Shown: piece by piece, positions 1 through 5,967 of the stretch
Layout: every line of letters starts with the position of its first letter
Numbering within the stretch: position 1 is the first letter of the stretch
Source of the DNA: Globobulimina sp.
Lineage: Eukaryota; Foraminifera; Rotaliida
Assembly (NCBI GenBank): GCA_003354225.1
Contig: PIVH01000389.1
Location: 1-5,967 of the forward strand
Direction: 5' to 3'
DNA: 5,967 nt
Translations under genes and position numbers: made by a program
The notes under the pieces: generated by a model
Database searches by the model: none
Seen by the model: only the letters and a program-made list of their open reading frames with translations
What the model was told of the DNA's origin: nothing

Positions 1-2054
1 GTTATACATCATTCAAACGAGATGTTAAAAAGGAAGAAGGTCAGCAATATGCATCAAAACACAACGTGTTCCATTCCGAAGTATCAACCACTGATTACTC
101 CATACCTTCCTTATTCCAGAACATTGGCAAATTGTTCTTAGCCAAAACGAGTACAAACAACATAAAACCCGCAAACATCTCACCCAAAATCGCCAAAATG
201 ATGAACATCGTCAGCATGCCCACAATGCCTCAATTTGTCAGCAATCCATTCCGTAAAAACAAAAACAGCAAAAACAGAAACGACATTGACATAAAAGACG
301 AAGAAGAGTCAGACATTGAGATATTACACGAAAAGATCAAAGATTACGAGAGCATCGTGTTTGCCTTGGAACACACCTTATCATTGCACGAAAATGAGAA
401 AAAACAGCTATTAGACAAGAATTTTGAGTACGAAAACGAATCCATGCAATTGAAATTAGAAAACGAGTCCAAACAAAGACAAATAAATCGACAAATGGAA
501 GAAGTGAAGCAGTTAATTGCCGATTTGCGGTATAAAAACAATGAAATTGAAGAGTTAAAAAATGTGAATAACAGCGCGCCGCGAAGCAGATCGATACCAA
601 AACCGCCACCTCGAAGGAGTTCAAATAGTGACTGTGACCAGCAACCATTGCAAGCCTTGTTAGTGAATGAAAAACCAATCACAACCAAAAACAGCCAACG
701 TTCTCAAACCACCAAAACTGACAATAATAGTAATATTTTTTCAGGCTTTTCAAAACTACAAAATATATTTTCCAGCAAACTCAGCAGCAATGAGGACCTC
801 ATCGATATTACCGACGCAAAACAGGCGGAGTGGCTGGTGACTAAATGCGAGAGTTTTGAGAGAATGTGTGAGAGTTTGAAGAAAATCAATTGTGAGCAGA
901 ATGATGAAATGGAAGTGTTAAAACACTCAAACATTGACATTCTGCAACAAATCGGGGTGAAACAGAAGGAAATCAATCATTTACGGGAGTGTTTGGAGGA
1001 TAATCAGATCGGATTTACGCGCTACAAAGAAGAGTCGGAGCAGAAATTAAGTAAATGGAAGAAGGAGAAAATTTATTGGTTTGATAAATATAAACAACTT
1101 TGCAAAGAAAACCAGACATTGGTCCAAGAAAAACGAAAATTGCAACGGGACAATAAAAAGTTAGAACGGTCGAAAAATAAATACAAACAACGAGTGTTAT
1201 TGTCAGCTGATGATACAAATGCAAATGCACAGAAAATGCATGTTCAGATTGCTGCGGATGTTGGTGATGACATTATTAAAATGGACAGGATTACAATGGA
1301 CTCATTTACGTTTGGCTGCGATAAATACGATGAGAGGTTATGGAGTGTTCCGCAGTTATTACGAAGTTTTAAAGCGTTGAAAACGAATTATTACAATAAT
1401 GTATGTTGTGTCACTTGTGTGGCTTTTTTTTTTGTAATTAATGTTGTGTGGTTTTGTTGTGTGTGCTGTACGTAGTTAATTGAAAAGATAATGGATTTTG
1501 AAGAGGAGAATGAGGATATTGATAATGATGAAGAGATGGTTATTTGTATGCTATTCGACACTGTGATTGAATGTTATTTGCTGATTGGGAATAAAACAGA
1601 TATTTTAAGCAGTACTGATATGTTTGATGAAATGGAGGAAAATAAGGAGAAAATATTTGAAACAATGCAGGATAAATTTGATGAGAAATTTGCGGTTTGG
1701 TTCGATGATCAGGAAGGGAGCGATTTGTGCGGTGATTTTAAAAATTATGTGCGGAATTGCTTGGAAATGTGTATATTGATCAAATATTTTGAATTGGAGT
1801 TGTTTCCAAAAGGGGATAGACAGTCATTGCAATTTGAGATTAATGATCTATTGGATTATGGAGATGTTATGGAACGAGATGATATGTTTGATGGTACGCT
1901 GAATGATAATGGCTGGACTTGTTCGTTTCCAGCGATAATTAAAAATGAAAATGAATTGAATGAGCAGCAGACTTTGCAGCTTATTAATGAAAAATCAACA
2001 GATAAATATAATATTTTTGAATCCAAGCTGTGGATGTATCGGGTTAAAGAATAG
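1..2054 (+). CDS. Small-GTPase-like C-terminus fused to coiled-coil protein (5' partial, two exons)
   Basis: Partial gene, join(<3..1400,1476..2054), about 658 readable residues; the frame is already open at the left edge, so the GTG at 66 is not its start. Numbering from the codon at 3, residues 4-48 (from FKRDV through EEGQQYASKHN to SLFQNIGKLF) match the final helix-strand-helix of Rab/Ras GTPases. The G5 position, normally SAK, reads VST, so nucleotide binding may be altered. A basic linker follows, then coiled coil 1 (about 99-189), a Pro/Arg linker with a class II SH3-type motif PKPPPR (199-204), a Ser/Thr/Asn-rich stretch, and coiled coil 2 (about 272-402). An acidic, probably helical C-terminal domain of about 220 residues starts near SFTFGCDKYDERLW and ends KLWMYRVKE. 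There is no C-terminal prenylation cysteine in the spliced form. A role as a vesicle- or organelle-associated scaffold is inferred from the architecture only. The GTPase call is moderately secure, the joining of the two exons fairly secure, the function unknown. Confidence 0.7.
1401..1475 (+). other. Intron in the GTPase/coiled-coil gene (phase 0)
   Basis: The donor GTATGT follows an AAT codon. The interval is GT/T-rich and unlike the lysine/glutamate-rich coding sequence on both sides. The first frame ends at a TAG at 1473-1475 that is itself the acceptor AG, and the next open frame is the same phase. Ending at 1475 gives the junction YYNN-LIEKIMDFEEE. A second acceptor at 1486-1487 gives YYNN-IMDFEEE, four residues shorter. 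Both keep frame (75 or 87 nt). I prefer 1475 because it is the first AG after the T-rich tract; the choice is not certain. Confidence 0.7.
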
Positions 2055-2247
2055 TATTCAATTTACATATTTTTTTATGAGTATAGTGTTGTACATAACT
2101 AAATAATATTGTCATGCATAATTATTAATAAATTTTATATCATTTTATGTTCGATCGAGGACAAAAAAGTCATGCAGACTAACATCGGACAGCAAAAAAT
2201 AATTAAGAAATCTGAATTTCCCTAAACAAATTTTATAGCAATGAACA
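2055..2247. other. Convergent 3' intergenic region
   Basis: This is 193 bp of very AT-rich DNA between the stop of the coiled-coil gene and the stop of the receptor gene, which face each other. It must hold both 3' untranslated regions and both cleavage sites, so the transcripts probably lie close together or overlap. I see no gene or RNA in it. A TCGATCGA palindrome lies at 2151-2158. No exact AATAAA is visible for the minus-strand gene, only ATAAAA-like variants. Confidence 0.6.
2127..2132 (+). promoter_or_regulatory. Candidate polyadenylation signal AATAAA
   Basis: An exact AATAAA lies 72 nt after the TAG stop of the coiled-coil gene, in an AT-rich stretch followed by T-rich sequence. Position and sequence fit a canonical signal, but such hexamers are frequent in AT-rich DNA and this lineage's signal is not known. 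Confidence 0.45.
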
Positions 2248-3726
2248 TTAGTTACTAAGGCTAGTACTAGTAAACGGTGGCGGTGATTCAGAAACGCTAT
2301 GTCCAATCTGCAGCGAGCCATTGCTATTCACACTCAGTGATTTGTTAGCATTCATTTTCGCATTATAACTTGATTTATTTGTCGCAACCACACAATTATT
2401 ATTTACTTCTGCAGCATACATCAACGATCTTTTATCCTCCTCGTCAACCTTTGCAATTTGTGATGACATAATATCATCAGAGTTCCAATATCTACAACAA
2501 ATACAACAGCCACAACTCAAAACCCAAAACACCCAAAACAAACCTTTTTCCATTCTCGAAAACAAAAATCCGTATAAATCATCACCGAATTTGAAAAGAC
2601 ACGCCATGCACAACGATGCAATCACGCCATCAAAACATAAGAAAAATCCAATTTGCCGCAATATATACGCACCGCCAATGGTATAGAATATGGTTGAAAT
2701 CATACAAATCGTAGTTAAAAAAGTAGATTTCTTGATGACAACTGCCATATTCTCCATTTTTTTCATCAATCGCGTATGGCTCATTTCTTCACTTTTCTTC
2801 AAACTTTCATTTTTTATCACATCATCCTGATCATCCTCAATCACATTATGATATCTGTTGCTCTTTGGGCTTAATATGTGCTGTGTCAATGAAAAACGAG
2901 CCGAGGGAGAATGGAGTAATCCCTTTTTAATTATTTGTTTTATATTATATTTATACATATATATAAAACGTACATGATAAACGTTTGCAGATTGAAAAGC
3001 TAAGTGGTATTTGATTGACTTTGACTGATTTTTGTGATTCTTTGTATTGGAAATTAACATAGAAACTTGATAACATTTTATAATGAATGCAATTAAGGCC
3101 GTTAAACTGTAAAAAACATCGGCTAAAACTACACCACCTCCCACTATATTTTTGGCAATGAAGGAATGAGGAAATGTTTCTGGAAAACAGTCCTGATATT
3201 TATTATTGGCTGTAACTGTGTCATGTGGTTTGGTGTCAGGGAAAGTGAAATATATCCATGCTATCCATAGCAATGTAGGTATGATAAGACAGGATATGCG
3301 ATATAGATTTAATAGCAGTGAGGAGATTTTTAATTTAATATTTGAGTCACAAAGTAATTGCAATCTGAAGGAAAATAACCAAAACAGCGATATTTTCGCA
3401 AAATTGTATGCTAATAATTGTGATGGATAGAATACTTCGCATGACAGTTTGGATATATTTACAAATGCGTTGTTTATTCCTGTTAATTGCAGGAAGGACT
3501 GGAGAAAAAAGAAGAACATTGAGAGGAGACATGAATAACGCATTGGGTGCGAGGCTGTGAGTGTGTAATCGTGACGAAATGAGGTCATACTCCATAACAT
3601 TATAAGGAATATTGATAATGTGGATACTAACGATACACAGCCCTGAGCCAATATCATTTCATCTGTTGTTGGAATTGAAAATACTGTGTGCCATTTCGAA
3701 TTCCAATCTGTCCAAATGAACGACAT
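2248..3726 (-). CDS. Seven-transmembrane GPCR-like receptor
   Basis: The frame is open up to an ATG at 3795 (515 residues); I prefer the ATG at 3726 (MSFIWTDW) because it leaves 88 bp rather than 19 bp before the divergent E2 start. Numbering from the 3795 Met, hydrophobic helices lie at about 49-70, 86-106, 123-149, 167-185, 217-241, 355-378 and 383-404. Cys119 just before helix 3 and Cys203 in the second outer loop are placed like the conserved GPCR disulfide. There is no DRY at the end of helix 3 (FRLQLLCD instead) and no NPxxY in helix 7 (FGDDLYGFLF instead), so it is not an ordinary class A receptor. The third inner loop is long and charged (about 242-354). The tail has a Cys cluster (428-434) and then a Ser/Asn-rich end. 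It should sit in a surface or internal membrane and may couple to G proteins; ligand unknown. One or two introns may lie inside the open frame. Confidence 0.75.
   Translation of the reverse strand: MSFIWTDWNSKWHTVFSIPTTDEMILAQGCVSLVSTLSIFLIMLWSMTSFRHDYTLTASHPMRYSCLLSMFFFFLQSFLQLTGINNAFVNISKLSCEVFYPSQLLAYNFAKISLFWLFSFRLQLLCDSNIKLKISSLLLNLYRISCLIIPTLLWIAWIYFTFPDTKPHDTVTANNKYQDCFPETFPHSFIAKNIVGGGVVLADVFYSLTALIAFIIKCYQVSMLISNTKNHKNQSKSIKYHLAFQSANVYHVRFIYMYKYNIKQIIKKGLLHSPSARFSLTQHILSPKSNRYHNVIEDDQDDVIKNESLKKSEEMSHTRLMKKMENMAVVIKKSTFLTTICMISTIFYTIGGAYILRQIGFFLCFDGVIASLCMACLFKFGDDLYGFLFSRMEKGLFWVFWVLSCGCCICCRYWNSDDIMSSQIAKVDEEDKRSLMYAAEVNNNCVVATNKSSYNAKMNANKSLSVNSNGSLQIGHSVSESPPPFTSTSLSN
2492..2543 (-). 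other. GT-rich, Cys-coding stretch in receptor tail: possible intron or palmitoylation site
   Basis: Minus-strand sequence from GTTTGT (2543) to TTGTAG (2492) is rich in G and T and resembles the intron at 1401-1475. Translated, it gives a tryptophan/cysteine-rich run (LFWVFWV then SCGCCICC) just after helix 7, where many GPCRs carry palmitoylated cysteines. Removing these 52 nt shifts the frame and leads to a stop after five codons, losing the Ser/Asn-rich tail. I therefore favour translation as the main form, with splicing as a possible short-tail variant. Confidence 0.35.
2923..2973 (-). other. Probable in-frame intron within the receptor gene (51 nt)
   Basis: On the minus strand this runs from a donor GTACGT at 2973 to an acceptor AAAAAG ending at 2923. 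It is almost entirely A/T, unlike the flanking coding sequence, and encodes a Tyr/Ile/Lys-rich run (residues 275-291) inside the third cytoplasmic loop. It is exactly 17 codons in phase 0 with no stop, so the frame stays open whether or not it is removed. Spliced, the loop reads SANVYH-GLLHSPSAR. Base composition favours an intron; only transcript data can decide. Confidence 0.55.
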
Positions 3727-3814
3727 GATGTGAAATAATCTTTTGTAAGAATGTGTGAAATAATCTATCCTAAAAAATATCCTTAGAGTTTTCAATTCCG
3801 ATATCTGTGAAACA
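3727..3814. promoter_or_regulatory. Short bidirectional promoter region between receptor and E2
   Basis: If the receptor starts at 3726, only 88 bp separate it from the E2 start on the other strand. The segment must hold both 5' untranslated regions and both core promoters, or the promoters extend into the coding regions. It is AT-rich, with a 13-bp direct repeat and a weak A/T run (CTAAAAAATATCC). There is no clear TATA box on either strand. The call depends on the chosen receptor start. Confidence 0.45.
3729..3766. repeat. 13-bp direct repeat pair in the divergent promoter
   Basis: TGTGAAATAATCT occurs exactly at 3729-3741 and 3754-3766, start-to-start 25 bp, about two and a half helical turns. 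Both copies lie between the two divergent starts and could be binding sites for one regulator. If the receptor instead starts at 3795, the repeat would be coding (LFH/YFTH), which looks less protein-like. Confidence 0.6.
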
Positions 3815-5890
3815 ATGCTTCGGAGTTATACGGTAAGACTACGACTAAATAAGCATTGGAAATTATGCACACAATTACGCTCACTGTCACAGCTACAACG
3901 CCCGACACCCACCATACATCATAGCAATATACGTTTAATTCAATCAGCACTGCATACTCCGAGATCACCATCGCATAAATCATATTTTAATCCGTTACAA
4001 ATACTCAACAAACGTTCATTTTCACGTTAACTATAAATCTCTCATCCTCTCACATTATCGCATTATCCCACACACAAAAACAAACAATTAAGTGCCTGAA
4101 CATGAGATCATCGGATTGCCAGCCTTATCGCCATCAGTCGAAGAGTCAAAAATTGTGGCATGGAAAGCCAAAGAAGGCGATTTTGTCGCTGCAGACACCG
4201 CCATTGCCTCCGTGCAAACAGACAAAGCGGAACTAGACTGGATGCTGACTGATGATGTATATTTAGCTAAAATACTGTTGCAGCCAGGCGATCAAGTACC
4301 AGTTGGTACGCCTGCCTGCATTTTTGTTGACAGTAAAAAGGATATTGACGCTTTTAAAAATTATTCGCCTGACACACCGTCTGATACTGCGCCACCATCA
4401 CCACCTACACCGCCACCACAGTCTTCTGCAACAGTGGACACATCCAACTGTTACGTACTTAGTACTTACATATACTCCGCGGAACATTCCATATATATAT
4501 ATCCTTGCGCTCATTTTATTGCGTAGTGCTTTACTGTTTTTCAACTGTGTTGTTAACCATGTCACCTGTCACCCAAATGTCACGTGTAAACTTGTACAGA
4601 CCCAGAGCATAAAGTGGAAGGTATGCCAGCCTTATCACCAACGGCCGTGGATGGTGCAGTGGTTGAATGGTTGGTGAAAGAGGGCGATATGATAGAGGAA
4701 GGTACGGGTATTGCTGAAATACAAACGGATAAATCCGTTGTAACCTGGACCTCCACGGACGAAGCCTATGTCGCGAAATTATTAGTATCTGTTTCGCCGG
4801 AGACTAAATTGCTTGTAGGCACACCATTGGCTGTATTCGTCGACAACAAGAACGATGTTGCAGCATTTAAAGATTTTGTTGCCGGTACTGCACCATCTCA
4901 ATCTGCTGCTGTTGCCACACCAAATGTAGCTGCAGACTCACCACAACCATCCATTCAATTTCGTCACGGCGTACGAGGTTATACTAATATGTTACATCCA
5001 TAGTCCAAACAACAATAAAATGTAATATTTCATACACAGAAACAGATACAGATACTGCAAAGCCAACAGCCAAAGCCGCTGCCACTGCGCCAAGTGGTGG
5101 ACGTATATTTGCCTCGCCATATGCCAGGAAGTTGGCCGCTGAAATGGGCATTGCATTGGACAGCATTGCCACCGGCACCGGTGGTAAAGTTGGAATTGTT
5201 GCAGTTGATGTTATTAAAGCATCACAGCAGAAACTCGTAACTGTACCACAACCGGTTGCAATTTCAGGCGATCGCAGTTATGAAGATATTGCGGTGTCTG
5301 CCATGCGAGAGATTATTGGCAAACGGCTCAGTGAATCTAAGTTCAGCAGTCCTCATTTTTATGTGACAATGGAGTGTATGATGGATAGTTTAATACGAAT
5401 GCGAGAGGAGATCAATGTGGGTGAAGATAGCAAAATATCTGTCAATGATTTTGTAATCAAAGCTTGTGCTGCGGCCTTGCGAGATACTCCGGATTGCAAT
5501 GTCGGATGGATTGTGGATCAGAAAAGTAATAAAACTGTGTTGAGGAAGTATAATTATATCGATATCTCAGTGGCTGTGGCCACGCCCAATGGATTGATTA
5601 CGCCCATTATTAAAGATGCGGACAGGAAATCATTGTCTGAGATATCCGCGGAAATGAAGAGCTTGGCCAAGAAAGCAAAGGATAATAAATTACTGCCGGA
5701 GGAATTTCAAGGCGGCACATTTACAGTGTCGAATATGGGCATGTTTGGTGTGTCTAATTTTACTGCGATTATCAATCCACCGCAGTCGTGCATATTGGCG
5801 GTGGGCGGTACGAAAAAGAAATTAGCGCCGGATTTGAATGTTTCATTGAGCAAATCAGCCATCTTGTTAAAGCTTGGCGTCCCTACGTGA
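3815..5890 (+). CDS. DLAT: Mitochondrial pyruvate dehydrogenase E2, dihydrolipoamide acetyltransferase (3' end incomplete)
   Basis: Joined as 3815..4025, 4093..4449, 4600..4977, 5040..5890, giving 598 readable residues. E2 transfers acetyl from E1 to CoA and forms the core of the mitochondrial pyruvate dehydrogenase complex. Exon 1 (residues 1-70) is basic, Ser/Leu-rich and nearly free of acidic residues: a mitochondrial presequence ending NKRSFS. Two lipoyl domains follow, each opening PEH and containing PALSP, with lipoyl-lysines in QTDKA (Lys115) and QTDKS (Lys234). Linkers are Pro-rich, then Ala-rich. The subunit-binding domain is at about 336-378 (GGRIFASPYARKLAAEMGI). The catalytic domain begins near 395 and carries KISVNDFVIKA, NGLITPIIKDA, EFQGGTFTVSNMGMFG and AIINPPQSCILAVGG, all typical of E2p. 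After LAPDLN (residue 582, position 5839) family likeness stops. About 60 residues including DHRxxDG are not visible, so another intron, or a break, lies near 5840-5890. The TGA at 5888 is probably not the true stop. Confidence 0.88.
3833..3892 (+). other. Candidate optional intron inside the E2 presequence (60 nt)
   Basis: A strong donor-like GTAAGA at 3833 follows the sixth codon, in phase 0, and TCACAG ends at 3892. The interval is 60 nt with no in-frame stop, so both forms stay open. Spliced, the presequence would begin MLRSYT-LQRPTPTIHH; unspliced it carries a basic amphipathic-looking segment (VRLRLNKHWKLC). Either form could target mitochondria. I keep it as coding in the E2 model. Confidence 0.3.
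4026..4092 (+). other. E2 intron 1 (67 nt, phase 1)
   Basis: The presequence frame hits TAA at 4028-4030 directly after GT, and lipoyl domain 1 resumes after AAG at 4092. Donor is GTTAAC. The join C+TG makes a Leu codon and gives RSFS-L-PEHEIIG, linking the targeting peptide to the first lipoyl domain. The GTG at 4092 is part of the splice acceptor, not a start codon. Confidence 0.85.
4450..4599 (+). other. E2 intron 2 (about 150 nt, phase 1)
   Basis: It separates the Pro-rich linker after lipoyl domain 1 from lipoyl domain 2. The frame of exon 2 runs into an (AT)n stretch and stops at 4524-4526. Donor GTTACG at 4450 and acceptor TACAG at 4599 join T+AC as Tyr, giving TSN-Y-PEHKVEG. An alternative phase-1 donor at 4462 (GTACTT) would add four residues. 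I prefer 4450 because it shares GTTA with E2 introns 1 and 3. Confidence 0.75.
4978..5039 (+). other. E2 intron 3 (62 nt, phase 1) with tandem acceptors
   Basis: Donor GTTATA at 4978 follows the linker end QFRHGVR, and the frame would otherwise stop at 5001-5003. Three AGs six bases apart (ending 5039, 5045, 5051) all restore the downstream frame in phase 1, giving junction codons GAA, GAT or GAT. Proteins would differ by two residues per step in the Thr/Asp linker before the subunit-binding domain. I use the first AG; the exact site is open. Confidence 0.8.
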
Positions 5891-5967
5891 GATTTATACC
5901 AAATATCAACCTGATAAAACCCCTCTCTCATATCGCTTGTGCCAAGGTCTGCAACAGCAACGCCTTT
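5891..5967 (+). other. Right-edge segment: intron, or start of further coding sequence
   Basis: After the TGA at 5888 no E2-like sequence is seen. A frame open from 5871 to the window end reads REIYTKYQPDKTPLSYRL and onward, ending in a Gln-rich run, with a coding-like look. A second frame (from about 5800) is also open to the end. Neither matches the missing end of the E2 catalytic domain. GTGAGA at 5887 is donor-like, so the segment may be the beginning of an E2 intron, or an exon of a downstream gene. Confidence 0.25.

Noticed and set aside
344-688. Minus-strand open frames opposite the coiled-coil gene (also 337-678, 704-976 and 1015-1230)
   Set aside because: They are antisense to a Lys/Glu-rich coding sequence, which yields Phe/Ser/Leu-rich shadow frames. 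None has recognisable domains.
2261-2270. Perfect palindrome CTAGTACTAG
   Set aside because: Short, lies in the Ser/Thr codons at the receptor's C-terminus, and is expected by chance at this length scale.
3792-3983. Minus-strand hydrophobic frame that could look like an extra transmembrane exon for the receptor
   Set aside because: It is antisense to the E2 presequence and promoter, ends before the receptor frame, and the receptor already has seven helices.
4488-4502. (AT)n run inside E2 intron 2
   Set aside because: A simple repeat of ordinary length in an AT-rich intron. There are no CRISPR arrays, tRNA-like or rRNA-like sequences, or transposon ends in the window.
4092-4526. Separate short gene starting at GTG 4092
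   Set aside because: The GTG straddles a splice acceptor. The sequence is the lipoyl-1 exon of E2 running into intron 2.
4303-4677. Plus-strand frame of 124 codons rich in His and Leu
   Set aside because: It is out of frame with both lipoyl exons and crosses intron 2. It has no domain likeness.
4984-5178. Minus-strand Ala/Val-rich frame
   Set aside because: It is the reverse of the Ala-rich E2 linker and subunit-binding domain.
5707-5931. Minus-strand frame of 74 codons at the right edge
   Set aside because: Most of it is antisense to highly conserved E2 catalytic sequence, and it has no likeness to a known protein.

Overview
The window is eukaryotic nuclear DNA, AT-rich overall, with short GT-AG introns, no ribosome-binding-site or operon logic, and a mitochondrial targeting exon. 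It probably comes from a unicellular protist. A heterotrimeric-type seven-helix receptor next to small-GTPase/coiled-coil proteins would fit an amoeboid lineage such as Rhizaria, but that placement is a weak inference and no species can be named from sequence alone.

Layout: (1) positions 1-2054, plus strand: the 3' part of a gene already open at the left edge. Its first ~48 readable residues look like the C-terminal end of a Rab/Ras-type small GTPase. They run without a stop into two long coiled-coil blocks, a proline/arginine linker and, after one short intron at about 1401-1475, an acidic helical C-terminal domain that I cannot name. (2) 2055-2247: a 193-bp gap between converging genes. (3) 2248-3726 (open to 3795), minus strand: a seven-transmembrane, GPCR-like receptor with a long third cytoplasmic loop and a Ser/Asn-rich tail. 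One or two short AT- or GT-rich stretches in it look like introns that happen to be open or nearly open. (4) 3727-3814: a very short divergent promoter region containing a 13-bp direct repeat. (5) 3815 to beyond the right edge, plus strand: mitochondrial pyruvate dehydrogenase E2 (dihydrolipoamide acetyltransferase), in at least four exons. These encode a presequence, lipoyl domain 1, lipoyl domain 2, then the peripheral-subunit-binding domain and most of the catalytic domain. The last ~60 residues, including the catalytic DHRxxDG motif, are not seen in any obvious frame.

The genes do not form a pathway. E2 is metabolic, while the receptor and the GTPase/coiled-coil protein are signalling or trafficking proteins. 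The shared features worth attention are the compact spacing, the small introns (about 50-150 nt, several a multiple of three and without stops), and the modular phase-1 exon structure of E2.
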